Assembly (NCBI GenBank): GCA_021464525.1
Contig: JADRCO010000055.1
Location: forward strand, 1-62,082
Direction of reading: 5' to 3'
DNA length: 62,082 nt
From: Rhizophagus sp. LPA8_4_AMF
Taxonomy: Eukaryota; Glomeromycota; Glomeromycetes; Glomerales; Glomeraceae
The notes beneath the pieces were generated by a model. That model did no database searches. It saw only the letters and a program-made list of their open reading frames with translations, and was not told where the DNA came from. Position 1 is the stretch's first letter; every line of letters starts with the position of its first letter. Both the position numbers and the translations under genes were made by a program. Below, one piece after another: positions 33,194 through 44,307 of this stretch.

Positions 33194-34688
33194 ATGTATG
33201 ATAATAAATTTTTACCAAAATTATCTCAAAATTTTCTTGAAATTTTAGATGATAATGAATTTTATGATATTACTATTGAAGTTGGTAATGACCCTTACGT
33301 AAAAATTTTTCGTGCTCATATGGTTATTTTAAATTATCGTTCTCCTTATTTGCGAAGAATTTTATCAACTACCGTTAATAAAAATAAAAATGATGGAATT
33401 TTGACACATATTAAATTGCCAAATATTTTACCTGAAACTTTTCAAATGATATTGAGGTAAGAGAATGAAATAATAAATTCTGACGATTTTTTTTTTTTAA
33501 AAAAAAACAATGTATTTTAATACCTACGGATACATTCAAATATTTTTATTTAGATATATCTATGGAGGAAGGCTCTCTCTAGAGGAATATGATATTTCAG
33601 ATATTATTAAAATTTTGATTGCAGCCAGTGAACTTAGTCTTCAAGAATTAATCACTCATTTACAATCATTTTTGATTGAAAATAAAAAAAATTGGATGGA
33701 ACAAAATTTTAATTTGATATATAAAACAAGTTTTGAGAATGATTTCTTAAATTTACAAAATTTTTGCACAGAATTAATGTCTCACGAACCAGAAAAAATT
33801 TTTAATTCAATCGATTTTATTTCACTTTCAGAAAAATCTTTGATTTCTATTATTCAACATGATAATTTTCAAATGAATGTGATTCAAGTTTGGGAACATG
33901 TGCTTAAATGGGGTATTGCTCAAAATCCAGAACTTTCTTCAGATCCTTCGAGTTATTCTAAAGATGATTTTAATACTTTAAAGAATACTTTACAACAATT
34001 TATTCCTTTTATAAAATTCTTTAATTTAAATCATAAAGAATTTTTAAATAAAGTTTATCCATATAAAAAAATTTTACCAAAAGATTTACGTGAAAATTTA
34101 ATCACACATTTTATAGATCAGCCAAACAATAAGCTAGAATCAAAGATAATAACTAAAGAAATTAACCCAAAAAGTATTGATTCGAGAATCATTACAATTC
34201 AACATGCTGAATTAATCTCGAAATGGATTGATAGATTAGAAATTACTGACGAGTTGAAAAATTCATATGAATTTAAGTTGATTCTTCGTGGATCTCGGGA
34301 TGGATTCTTATGTCATATATTCCATGAGATTTGTGATAACCAATCTCATACTATATCAATTATTAAAGTGAAAGACAGTAATGAAGTTCTTGGAGGATAT
34401 AATCCAATCAAATGGAAATCTGATGGTAGTTTTAGTACTACTAAAGATAGTTTTATATTCTCTTTTAAGAATAAAGAAAGTATTGAAAATTATATTTTAA
34501 GTCGAGTAAAAGATCATGATTATGCTATGCTTAATCGTATTGATCGCGGACCATCATTTTATAATGATCTTTTTATGTATAGCACAAATTGTGGGTTTGC
34601 AAGACCATCAGTTTATGACAAACCAATTAAAGAAAAGGAATTTTTTTATGTAGAAGAATATGAAATATTTCAAATTATGAAAGATTGA
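33194..34688 (+). CDS. BTB-BACK-TLDc protein
   Basis: Exons 33194-33456 and 33554-34688 join across a 97-nt intron (GTAAGA...TATTTAG) to give 465 residues; the joint reads ETFQMILR-YIYGGRLSLEEY, restoring the BTB core. BTB about 15-110 (FLEILDDNEFYDITIEVGND, KIFRAHMVILNYRSPYLRRI), BACK about 125-260 (VIQVWEHVLKWGIAQNP, FIPFIKFFNLNHKEF), TLDc about 285-460 (LILRGSRDGFLCHIFHE, NEVLGGYNPIKWKSDG, YNDLFMYS, FARPSVYDKPI, EEYEIFQI). RGSRDGF and LGGYNP are the TLDc hallmarks. TLDc domains are linked to oxidative-stress and V-ATPase functions in other eukaryotes; here the BTB suggests a cullin-3 adaptor. The start chosen gives MYDNKFLPKLSQNFLEIL; a longer frame from 33155 adds 13 residues of no family character. 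It has an intron and no SPRY, so it is not part of the neighbouring paralog array. Confidence 0.92.
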
Positions 34689-35215
34689 TTAATTTTTTAA
34701 TAATTAAAGATGCCAGTTTATTACTATTTATTAATTAATAATTACTATTTAGGCATAGTAAATTTATTTTATGTTTTGACTATATCCACGAACAATAAAA
34801 TTGTATTAAGAAATATTTTTTACTCATACTATATACCTTTTTTACTATACCTTTTTTACATGAGGCTAACGAGAGCTAGAAATTGTATTTTGATAGTAAT
34901 ATTTTTATATAGAATAAAAATAACAATATATTTTTGGAGAATAATCAATTTCCTTAATTATGTGCTAGAAATATTGATTGCAGCATTATGAATTGTAAAA
35001 TTGATTTAGCCGGTTTAGTAAATTGAATCCTTTCCAGATATAATGTCACAAATAAATCCCATAGTTCAAAAACTATTTCCTACTAATTCCCCTCGTTGTG
35101 ATCTCGCTCAATAAATTCAAAATAATTTGCGTAACATTAATATCTGAGCACGTGGCACTTTTTTCTGATTTTTTTTGATAACCAATCGATAACATGAACT
35201 ATATTAGTATTTAGT
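34689..35215. other. Intergenic, no gene seen
   Basis: The 93-codon plus frame at 34710 is rich in Y, I and L from AT bias and lies directly in the 3' flank; it is not credited. Confidence 0.4.
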
Positions 35216-35345
35216 AGTCCGTTGTACGCGTGTTTCTTCGGGGCCAGAATTAAGATAGTGCCAGTCAATGTCTAAATAAGGCAATAAAATTTTACCGGAA
35301 TTATCCATTTTACGCAGCAAACTCAGACCTGACCTTTTTATATAT
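35216..35345 (-). pseudogene. Dispersed coding-like module, copy A
   Basis: Read on the minus strand, this patch gives KMDNSGKILLPYLDIDWHYL then NSGPEETR. It aligns at DNA and protein level with the module at 57619-57906 (KLFPFLDTGWYYYNSDPEKE). There is no start, stop or splice site close by. I do not recognise the domain. It looks like an exon fragment carried by a repeat. Confidence 0.35.
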
Positions 35346-36038
35346 ATTTCGAGGTCCTATTGAACTAAATTTAAAAGCATTCAAATTATTGTCAAGAATA
35401 ATGTAAAAAGTTTATCAGAATTATAGAATATTTATGATAGATTGTGGGAATTTTATTCTTCATATTTCCTTAATTTTGATATATAGTAAAAAAAGGCTAA
35501 AAAAAAATGGAAAAATGGTTCAAATTACAAAAGTGCATGTAGATTACTCAAATAAATCAAAATTTTATTATTTAAAATTTATTTAAAGTGAAAAATAAAC
35601 TAGAATGTCAGGGCTATATTTTTGACATCTTTCAGGAACATAATGCTTTTTTACTTCTTGAGAAAAATTAAAATGTTGATTTTAATGATATAATGTAATG
35701 TGAAATTTATAAATTAAGAGTTGATGTAAATTCACTGTAAATTTCTCAAATGTTAACAAGATCAATGGAAAAGTATAAATTAAAAAATTTTTTTTAACAA
35801 TCTACAGCATTTTATGCAAAGACATTATAATTTAGTTATAAGCAAAAAAATAAATTATTAAACTAAATTCCATCTTAATGTGATAAGATCCACAAGACTT
35901 CTACAGGTTTTCAGCTCTCAGGTAAGCTATATTCACATACAATTTAGTGCGATCATCATGGGGCTATGGTAATTCCGTTATTTTTGTCACACGTATACAT
36001 GAAGGGTATACTTGTTTTCATAGGTTTGGTACAACATA
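35346..36038. other. Intergenic, no gene seen
   Basis: AT-rich. At about 35954-36000 a diverged version of the CATGAAGG...CATATGGCTAG upstream element may be present, but the match is weak. Confidence 0.35.
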
Positions 36039-36060
36039 GTACAAAATGTATAAATTTCAG
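36039..36060 (+). promoter_or_regulatory. GTACAAA box of the 36153 gene
   Basis: GTACAACATA at 36029 and GTACAAAATGTATAAATTTC at 36039 lie 124 and 114 bases before the ATG. The first also matches the GTACAACATAGTA arrangement of the 51639 and 53821 promoters, linking the two promoter variants. Confidence 0.55.
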
Positions 36061-36152
36061 GTTTAATTCAAAAACGGATTTATTCTATTTCTCAAAAAAA
36101 AAAAAAATAAAAAGGAAACAATAAAAAAAAAAAAAAATTTCTTTTTTATAAA

Positions 36153-37547
36153 ATGGTAAGAGGATATTCATTAAATCAAGATTTAAAATTGTTAGTAAAT
36201 AATCCAAAGTATAGTGATATAGAAATTTTATGTAAGGATGAAAAGAAATTATATGGTTGTAGAGCAATATTGGCAGCAAGATCCGAAGTACTTGATGGAC
36301 TGCTTTATAATGGGATGAAAGAGAGTTTCGAAAAGCAAATTTCTTTTCCAACGATCAATTCTTGTGGAATGGAGATTTTATTAGAATATATTTATGTTGG
36401 ATCAATTAAAGAAAATTCTTTGACTAAAGATAATATAGTCGAAACTTATTATGCTGCAGATTATTTTCAAATAACAAGTCTTCAAGAATTAATTATGAAT
36501 ACTTTCAGAAATTCGCTAGAAAAAAATTACACAAGAAATTATTTACCAGAGTTATTATCTAAAGTCGCGGAAATAATGCCATTATCAGAAAATAATATTC
36601 TTCTTGATTTATTTGTTAAAGAAATAGCATCTGTTTCATTAAATGATATTGAATTTGGTCGATTATCTATTACAGCTCTTCAATATCTTTTATTTTATAC
36701 ACTTGAAAAAGAAATACCTTTCGCAACACCAGAATATGAAGTATTTCGATATAGCGCTATTCTTGCAGCAAAACAAGTTTCTAATATTACATACAAAACT
36801 CTTATGGAACGGTTGCCAACTTTAGAGCAAATAGAGGACTCGATTCAATTAGAAAATAAATTTATCGCGAATCATCAAAAAGTTTCTAAAGAATTGGATC
36901 CATTGATCAAATATATCGATTTCAAGCGAATCAAAAGAAGTCAATTTGATTTCATTGAGCCGTTAAAAATTATTCCAGCTGAAATAATTCAACACAATTC
37001 AGAATCGATTAATACAGATTTAATAAATATTCGAGGAATACCGATTTATAAAATTAAAGAATCTGATCTCTTTTGGGATGAGTCAGCATGTGGATCAAAT
37101 CTTATTATTAGTGATAATGGAAAAGTTGTAAGTGCATCGGATTATTGTAATTACCAACGAAGCGTTAGAGCTAAAATATTATTAGAAAATAAAGGCATTT
37201 ATGAATGGGATGTTATTATTGAGAAAGCTTGTACATATGCCTGGGTTGGAGTGTGCGCATCAGAAAATTTTAGTTATCAAGCAGCTGCAGGACTTCAACC
37301 CACTGGATGGGTATTAGGTTCCGGTGGTTATTGCGCTAATTCAACGTCTAAATATTGTCCTTCATTTGGAGATGGCACAAAAGTCACTGTTCATTTAGAT
37401 ATGAATAAAAAAACTTGTGCTTTTACAGTCAATGGTACAAAATATAAGGAGGTATCGGCATGGGATAATTTACCGTCAAAACTTTATCCAGTAGTATCAT
37501 TACGTCGTTCTGGCTGTTTTCGAATTCAACCTTATCAAAAAAATTAG
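36153..37547 (+). CDS. BTB-BACK-SPRY protein, copy 4
   Basis: 464 residues, intronless, starting MVRGYSLNQDLKLLVNNPKY. BTB about 8-120 (RAILAARSEVLDGLL, LLEYIYVGSIKENS, YAADYFQITSLQ); BACK about 125-285 (FRYSAILAAKQVSNITYKTL, PLIKYIDFKRIKRSQFDF); hinge IRGIPIYKIKESDLFWDE; SPRY about 305-458 with loops EKACTYAWVGV and LGSGGYCANSTSKYC, the latter three to four residues shorter than in copies 2 and 3. It ends at RSGCFRIQPYQKN without the FW tail. The aligned LFWDE/CGSN start of SPRY is kept. A 32-base A-rich tract and a TTTCTTTTTTATAAA leader precede the ATG. Confidence 0.93.
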   Translation: MVRGYSLNQDLKLLVNNPKYSDIEILCKDEKKLYGCRAILAARSEVLDGLLYNGMKESFEKQISFPTINSCGMEILLEYIYVGSIKENSLTKDNIVETYYAADYFQITSLQELIMNTFRNSLEKNYTRNYLPELLSKVAEIMPLSENNILLDLFVKEIASVSLNDIEFGRLSITALQYLLFYTLEKEIPFATPEYEVFRYSAILAAKQVSNITYKTLMERLPTLEQIEDSIQLENKFIANHQKVSKELDPLIKYIDFKRIKRSQFDFIEPLKIIPAEIIQHNSESINTDLINIRGIPIYKIKESDLFWDESACGSNLIISDNGKVVSASDYCNYQRSVRAKILLENKGIYEWDVIIEKACTYAWVGVCASENFSYQAAAGLQPTGWVLGSGGYCANSTSKYCPSFGDGTKVTVHLDMNKKTCAFTVNGTKYKEVSAWDNLPSKLYPVVSLRRSGCFRIQPYQKN

Positions 37548-38153
37548 AATATTTTAGTGTCAATTCTATGACCCTTAGCTTTTTATTATATGTATAGTTT
37601 ATTTTTTGAAAACATTGATGATCTTTAGTACGTTTATGATCTAAGTTTTTTAGGCAAGTAGAGTTTCCTTAACGGGAAATGTAACTAGAATACTCTAGGA
37701 TTTAGACTATTAGCCTATATATCCGGTTGGTTTTTATAGAGTATCCATATATTGATTAGGTTTATCGGAAGGTTTATCCGAAGGTTTATCCGAATTATAC
37801 TTTCGGATATCCTAGGTTTAATAAAAGTTTTGATGCGGGCTTGATTATGACAGCTAAAAGAACTTCAATGAAAGAAGATTTGGTTGAAGCGTGTAAAGTT
37901 TGATGTCTACTCAATATAAACTTATTTGAATTAATTATAATAAATAAATACGGATAATTGTTTCGCCATTAAGTCTGCTAGGATAATCCGAATACCCCAA
38001 TAATTTTTATTCGGATTATCTGTTACTAACTGACACAGGATACTCGGACACAATTTTTTGAAACGGATAACTCCATAACAGCATTAGGATTATCCGATTT
38101 GAAGCTCTATAGGCAAGAAAAATAACTTAATATTCTTACTAGAGATGCAGTTG
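37548..38153. repeat. Spacer with scattered TTATCCGA/TCGGATAA motifs
   Basis: GGTTTATCCGAA or its reverse occurs about eight times between 37720 and 38100 (for example three in a row at 37757-37793). No gene is seen. Confidence 0.45.
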
Positions 38154-38706
38154 GAACTCGATCACATTGGGTTATAACTCATTTCGTAAAATACGGCATA
38201 TTGGAACTGGTAAATTGGTATATGTACCGTAACTGGTATAAGTAAATATATGTGCCGTAACTGGTGCTTGTACCGTATATCTTATATAGACACATAACTT
38301 GTGTATATTAGATATTTAATATTTATTAAATTTTAATATTATAAAGCATAAATAAAGTGTGTAAATATCATACTTTACATCATTCTAATTATTCATTCTT
38401 CTTCTCCTTCATTACTATTAAAATTATTGTTCCATGAAATTTATAAATAAGTTATTTAAATCAATATGGCTTAACATTAAAATTTTTTAAATCTTTCCGA
38501 ATTTGTTATCAAAATTTAATGTTAAGCCATGTATATTATTAAACTATTTTATGCTATTGATTTAAACTATTTATGCTCTACGGCATCATTGGCCACAGTA
38601 AAAGTTACGGCATTAACAACATCAACAGCACATTGGGTTTCACACGTAACTGTGGCCACAATCCGCTATATTCCGGTCAATTCATTGGGACAGTTCCAAC
38701 TGCATC
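38154..38706. mobile_element. Candidate inverted-repeat element with inner hairpin
   Basis: GATGCAGTTGGAACT at 38154-38168 is the exact reverse complement of AGTTCCAACTGCATC at 38692-38706. Just inside are GTAACTGG/TACCGTAA-like repeats on the left and GTTACGG/CGTAACTG on the right. Near the centre a second foldback (ATGGCTTAACATTAAA at 38466-38481 against TTTAATGTTAAGCCAT at 38515-38530) adds a hairpin. No clear target duplication is seen. The 102-codon frame at 38529 lies inside the element and is not credited. Confidence 0.5.
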
Positions 38707-39038
38707 ACAAATTCTTACCATATCCAATTTATTTAGCCTTTCGTGACATAATAATTCCAGTTTGTAAAAAAAGAGTAATTATAATAAATTATAATATTTA
38801 TCAAAATATAGATATAACTTTTAAAAGTCATACATGAGAAATCGTTTTATGACAAAACTTTTTTAAAAGGATTGAAACATGAAATTTGCAACTTACAAGA
38901 ACCTATAAATTTAAATTGTCACGATTGCAGCCATTTATAATTTTAAAACACGAAGTAAAAATTAGTAATATTTATTGATTGAACTTTCCGAATTCGAAAT
39001 TAGTATTTTGATCATGAAAACGCACCTCGATTTACTTA
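38707..39038. other. Intergenic, no gene seen
   Basis: AT-rich spacer without supported features. Confidence 0.4.
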
Positions 39039-39056
39039 GTACAAATCTAAATTTAA
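39039..39056 (+). promoter_or_regulatory. Orphan GTACAAATCTAAATTT box
   Basis: GTACAAATCTAAATTTAA is identical over 16 bases to the box of copy 1, but the gene downstream is only a relic (39252-39385). The spacing to the relic is about 210 bases, so sequence has been gained between them. Confidence 0.5.
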
Positions 39057-39251
39057 TATGAATAATGGGAATTTTTAAAATATTTGACAAAAAATTAATT
39101 AATATTAAATAAATAACGTCGCAAAATATTAATGAATTATTGTTAATGTTATTAGTTTGAAAATAAATTTCAGTATTTTGTTTTATATTAAATAAAAATG
39201 TAATTTTAGGTGTAATTTTTTTATTTATTAAAATTTAATAAATCATTTTTT

Positions 39252-39385
39252 AGGGATAATGAGGTCGGACTGAAGATGAAGTAAATTGAACATAAAGCAA
39301 TTTAGCAACAAGATCTGAAATATTTGATGGTTTAGTTATAATGGAGTGAAAGAACACTTATAAAAAGCTGAAATTTTCTTGATTA
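39252..39385 (+). pseudogene. Relic of a BTB-BACK-SPRY copy
   Basis: AGCAATTTAGCAACAAGATC, TGAAATATTTGATGG, then TTATAATGGAGTGAAAGAA can be aligned to the family stretch encoding RAILAARSEVFDGLLYNGMKE, with several deletions. Nothing beyond the BTB core survives. Confidence 0.6.
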
Positions 39386-40884
39386 TATTTGATTGAATAT
39401 ACTTAATATTTATTCAAAGATTATATACGAGTAAAAGCCCTACATACCGTAAGCCTTGTCCTATCACAGGCTACAGTAATAGTTGGTACCAATACTATAC
39501 GAGAAGAGAGGGAGGAAGAGTAATAAGTGACAAGTAACTATTTTAATTAAAAACTATTTGAATGGAAAGGCTTTTATGAACTGTTTTGATTATAGTTTGA
39601 AAATTTGTAAATTTTATGCAAGTTTAATATTATTTCCTTACAAGAAATGGCCATTATTATATATTCTTGGTAATTATCAGTTGTTAAAGAATTATTGCCT
39701 ATAAATTTTCTATTATTATTTATGATCTTCTTTTCCAACTTACTTTCATATTTAAATTAATAAGCAAGGGTGTTAGTTCATATTTTAATATTAAATTAAT
39801 TTAAATTATTTATTAATAATTATTAATATGCTAATTAATAAAACTATTAACAATTTAAATCTATTAATTTCTATTACAATTTTTATACAAAACATTTTGA
39901 CTTTACAATTTTCTCCCAGATTTAAATTCTACTATTGAATATATGACAAAATGCGGATTCCATTTATAACTGCTTGTCTATAAAATTATACTATATGTTT
40001 CTAATTAATTTCTATTACAATTTTTTATACAAACCATTTGGGACCAGTGAATTCAGATATTATTGATTTATACATTTCGACTACTGCTAAAAGTATTACT
40101 GTAAATCTTAATTAAAAAAAAGTAAAAATTATAAATTTTTATGACACCTAATGGTGTTCCATGTTGATAGAGCTTCCATTATGCAATTAAAAGTCAACTA
40201 TTGATTGTGAAATAAAATAGTTATCTACAATCCTATAATCATTATTTTGCATGGAATAATGGAAATTGTACATTTTTTCCAATCTCACGATTTCACCAAT
40301 AAGAGCGAGTATTCCTTTAATTAGTAATTTTCCAGATCATATTGCTTTTCGCATCAAAAAGATTCGATTGCCTTAAATAAAAATTAAATAAAAAGTTAAA
40401 AAATAAAGTAATTAAAAAAAAAGTTAATATCTAAATGACTTGATTTTTCACTTTTAATACTTGTACTTTAGGCCATATTCTAAATAAAATAGGATTTTAA
40501 AGAACTTTAGATTTTATAATCATTGAGGATCAAAATAATTTTAAAGATTATTGATAGTTACCTTTTCTTCCATAATAAGTAAATAGTTCTTGCTATTTTT
40601 TTCTGTTAACGTTAATTTTGCCTATGGTGAAGAATAAATTTTTTTCCTTGAAAAAGCAGAGATGGGAAACGCGAAAAATAGGAAATGATGAAAAATCCAG
40701 GATCACGACATGGATTTATAAGCACAAGTATTAAAATTTTCAGTAAAAGTTATAAAAAAACAATTTTTTTAAAATATTTTATCTTCTCTTGTAATAAGAT
40801 AATAGAAGAACCTCAAACCCTGTTCTATAGTTTGAACTTTTTGTTTATAACGTTGATTATCTTTCTTAATAGCTCCAGAGCCTT
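39386..40884. other. Intergenic, no gene seen
   Basis: AT-rich. The pair TTTCTATTACAATTTTTATACAAA at 39868-39891 and 40009-40033 is a short direct repeat about 140 bases apart. The 67-codon frame at 40685 is not credited. Confidence 0.4.
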
Positions 40885-41205
40885 TTAGACAAATGTTTTC
40901 CTATCGGTAATATTTTTATTTTTCCTGCCAAGAGCGAAGAAACTATGACGAATATAATTATAAAAAGTTACAGTTTTCTTTTTACAGATACTGGTCATTT
41001 CTTGTCGTTGTTGTTTTTGGAGTTGGCCGCACTGGAGAACACCAAACTCCGTTAGTTCTGATACTTCTTGTTTCAACTCACGATTTTCTTCTTGAGTTTT
41101 CCTTGCTACCTCGAGGTTCTGCTCGACAAAGGTTTTCCTATCTTTTATGGTTCCGTGTTTTCGGCTTCGCGCAAAGAAGTGCCGACGGAGTCTAATTATT
41201 CGCAA
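40885..41205 (-). pseudogene. Coiled-coil-like fragment with internal duplication
   Basis: A 106-codon minus-strand frame reads RRHFFARSRKHGTIKDRKTF, then a charged helical stretch VEQNLEVARKTQEENRELKQ and EVSELTEFG, and ends with RHSFFALGRKNKNITDRKTF. The first and last parts are repeats of each other at protein and DNA level (about 41120-41205 and 40884-40955). The centre has heptad-like leucine/valine spacing typical of a coiled coil. There is no complete gene structure. It may be a fragment of a transcription-factor-like or transposon-related protein; I cannot identify it. Confidence 0.3.
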
Positions 41206-42138
41206 GGTGTAAAAATAATGATATAATTAATATTTTTAATAATTTTTGTCTTGAAAATTATGAATAATTAAAAATAATTTTCTATCTTAAGATTTTTGTA
41301 ATAATATGATTCTGGGATAAATATACATCTTTAAACATAAATTTTATTAAACTCATTGTAACTGGTAAAATACATTTTTTATAAGAAATATAACCTTCAA
41401 AATTAGCATATTTTATAACAATTATGTTTCACACAAACTTCCATTTCTGAAACGTGTCACCGTGTAAGTTAACCACGCCACTTACACAATTAATTGGCTT
41501 TGCTGGGCTTTGGTCAAATTTTCCAATCACAATATATTGTGGCATAATATTTGAGGCTCTCAAATATAAACATGAAACAAGTTAATCGAGCAAAGCCTTA
41601 TACTGCTGTTACATTAAACATATGACAATTTGTCAAAAAATACGCAAAACGAACCGAAATTCGGGATAACCTTTGGACAATCGAATAATTTACCTATGAA
41701 CTCTTGCTGAGGTGATAGTAAATAGTAAATAAAGAAAAACCTGTGCGCGTGATTATTGCTATTGTCTTTGTTTAAAATTAATTTAGCTAATTCTAGCTAG
41801 CCTAAATAAGTTTCGGCTCAGCCTGATTTAATACCTAAGTGTAAACAAAGCAAGGTTTATTTAATATTAAAACAAATGAAACAATTTTCAAGTTTCAATA
41901 TTACTCTATAGCCACTGCTAGTGTAATTAAACAGCCAAAGATGGAAGCTGTACTTATATGTTTTTGTAATTAGAAATGAGTATCATAAGCCATTAATCAG
42001 GAAATGACATCACTATAAAGTCAGGAGTATTATTTATATGATCAAAATGTTCCTCAAATTGTGAAGTCTGAAGGACTATATTTCTATGCAAAATGATATA
42101 ATAACTATGTTTTTGATACATTTCTAAATAAAGAATTT
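41206..42138. other. Intergenic, no gene seen
   Basis: AT-rich with a somewhat GC-richer middle (41450-41850) but no open frame of interest. Confidence 0.4.
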
Positions 42139-42245
42139 TTAATGACGAGAGGATATGTGATATAGATGTTTAAGGGAATATTCTAAATTTATTGATCGAA
42201 ATAGCTACAAATATTTCATTAAGTACTGTTGGATTTTGAAAAAAG
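42139..42245 (+). pseudogene. Relic of a BTB-BACK-SPRY copy
   Basis: The relic starts like a family gene (AATGACGAGAGGATATGTGA, encoding MTRGY) and jumps by a deletion of roughly 450 bases to GGAATATTCTAAATTTATTG and then ATTTCATTAAGTACTGTTGG, the positions of ENILLNLLVEAVATIPLNTIEFG in live copies. It then ends. Confidence 0.65.
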
Positions 42246-42814
42246 AACCCGGAAGTAGTTAAATATGATTGGTGGTAATTCTGGCCGAGACAGCCAGAAC
42301 TATAAAGTTTTTTTTGTTTTTTTTTTCGATTCTTCGAATTTTCAGAAACTTATTTGGAGCGTTAATAGATACGAACTATAAACTTGAGCTTTACAATCTA
42401 TCCGCATGAGTAATATAATTTACCAACGTATCTTAATTTGTAGTTGTAAATACATAACAAATTCCAATAATGTTCTTAAAAATTCACCGGTTTAAATATA
42501 TTTCTTACCGATCAATTTTTTTGGTAGCGTTAGAGATAGTGTCGGCCGAAATTTTGTCGCATTTTTGACTGACATCATGCATAGACCTTGAATATGTCGA
42601 TCTCCCCTGTAACACTGATCATTGTTAAAATTTCTTTGTTCGATTTAATATTTTATACAAATATATTATTTCGGATATGAAAAATTATTATGACTAAATA
42701 TTTATACTTTCAGTTACTTATATGTAATTTTCCGGCATTAATGTTAGTATTTTTTGAGTAACGAAAAAAAAAAAGTGTTATATGATTCGTACTTTAATCA
42801 ATTTTGTGTAATGA
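42246..42814. other. Intergenic, no gene seen
   Basis: Contains AATTCTGGCC at 42277, a string that recurs near 49020 and 60090 beside other spacers, and poly-T at 42307-42326. Confidence 0.4.
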
Positions 42815-42830
42815 TCACAAATTTATAGTT
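42815..42830 (+). promoter_or_regulatory. Diverged box of the 42919 gene
   Basis: ATCACAAATTTATAGT lies about 104 bases before the ATG, at the position of the GTACAAA box of the other copies. It is the weakest match of the set. Confidence 0.35.
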
Positions 42831-42918
42831 AAAGTTACACGACGTAAACTAAACAATAAAATTCACAATTTTACTTCTTTGTCTTTTTAAAAAAACAAGA
42901 AATATATTTTCTCTAAAA

Positions 42919-44307
42919 ATGACGAAAGGATATTCGTTAGAGTATGATTTAGGATTATTAATAAACAATCCAAAGTATAGTGATATAGAAATTTTATGTG
43001 AAGATGAAAAGAAATTATATGGTTGTAGAGCAATTTTAGCTGCAAGGTCCGAAGTATTTGATAGATTACTTTATAATGGGATGAAAGAAAGTTATGATAA
43101 CCAAATTTCTTTTCCAAAGATTAATTCCGCTGGAATGGAAATTATATTAGAATATATTTATACGGGATCAGTTAAAGAAGAATATTTAACGAAAGATAAT
43201 ATAATTGAAGCTTTTTACGCTGCAGATTATTTTCAATTATCTGACCTGCAGGAATTTATTACAAAATCAGTTAAGAATACTAATTTAGCGAAAAATTATT
43301 CACCGGAATTATTATCTAAAATTTCAGAAAAAGTGCCATTAACAGAAGATAATATTCTTCTTAACTTATTAGTCGAAGCAATGTCAATTATTCCATTAAA
43401 TGATATTGAATTTGGTCGATTGTCTATTGCAGGTCTTAAATATCTCTTATCTATTACACATGAAAAAGAAACACCTTTTGCAACCCCAGAATATGAAGTT
43501 TTTCGGTATAGTACAATTTTAGCAGCAAAACAAGTTTCTAACGATGTATACAAATCTTTTATCGAGCAGCTACCAACCTTAGGACAACTAGATAATTCAG
43601 TTCGAACTGGGAATAAATTTATTACTGATAATCAAAAAATCGCTGAAGAATTGAAGCCTTTAATTAAATTTATTGATTTCAGAAGAATTAAAGCGCAAAT
43701 AATAGCTGATATCATTGAACCATTAGAAATTATTCCAATCGAAACAACTCTTAGCATTTATCGATATATAGCATTATCATGTAATTTAAATTTAAGTAAT
43801 ACTCGTGGTAAACCAGTTAATGAACCAGATTATGTTTTTGATGAGACAGCATGTGGATCAAAACTTATTATTGAGGATAACGGAAAAATTGTATATGCAC
43901 CAAATGGTTGTGGTCATCAAAGTGTTAGAACTAATATAGCATTAGAAAATAGAGGTATTTTTGAGTGGGATGTGATTATTGAGAAAACTTGTAGTTATGC
44001 TTGGGTTGGAGTATGTGCGTCAGAAAATTTAAATTATGAAACCTTTGCAGGAAAACAATTTACTGGATGGGTATTAGGTTCTAGTGGTTATTGTAATAAC
44101 TCTATGAAAAATTACTGTCCACCATTTGGTGATGGTACGAAAGTTACAGTTCATTTAGATATGAATAAAAGAACTTGTGCTTTTTCAGTCAATGGTAAAA
44201 AGTATCCAGAAATATCAGAATGGAGTAATTTACCATCAAAACTTCATCCAGTTGTATCATTACGGTATCCTGGACGTTTTCGAATTAAGCCTCATGATTA
44301 TTTATAA
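42919..44307 (+). CDS. BTB-BACK-SPRY protein, copy 5
   Basis: 462 residues, the shortest intact copy. It begins MTKGYSLEYDLGLLINNPKY. BTB about 8-118 (ILAARSEVFDRLLYNGMKES, IYTGSVKEEYLTKDN); BACK about 122-285 (PELLSKISEKVPLTEDNILL, IEPLEIIPIETTLSIYR). The hinge is short (NTRGKPVNEPDYVFDE), with phenylalanine replacing the near-universal tryptophan of the YVWDE motif. SPRY about 300-455: loops EKTCSYAWVGV and LGSSGYCNNSMKNYC, then KVTVHLDMNKRTCAFSVNGK, ending RYPGRFRIKPHDYL. It lacks the FW tail. Confidence 0.93.
   Translation: MTKGYSLEYDLGLLINNPKYSDIEILCEDEKKLYGCRAILAARSEVFDRLLYNGMKESYDNQISFPKINSAGMEIILEYIYTGSVKEEYLTKDNIIEAFYAADYFQLSDLQEFITKSVKNTNLAKNYSPELLSKISEKVPLTEDNILLNLLVEAMSIIPLNDIEFGRLSIAGLKYLLSITHEKETPFATPEYEVFRYSTILAAKQVSNDVYKSFIEQLPTLGQLDNSVRTGNKFITDNQKIAEELKPLIKFIDFRRIKAQIIADIIEPLEIIPIETTLSIYRYIALSCNLNLSNTRGKPVNEPDYVFDETACGSKLIIEDNGKIVYAPNGCGHQSVRTNIALENRGIFEWDVIIEKTCSYAWVGVCASENLNYETFAGKQFTGWVLGSSGYCNNSMKNYCPPFGDGTKVTVHLDMNKRTCAFSVNGKKYPEISEWSNLPSKLHPVVSLRYPGRFRIKPHDYL

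Noticed and set aside
34710..34991. 93-codon frame after the BTB-TLDc gene
   Set aside because: I/L/Y-rich translation of AT-rich 3' flank; no start context or domain.
38529..38837. 102-codon frame
   Set aside because: Lies within an inverted-repeat element and reads its terminal repeat; not a gene.
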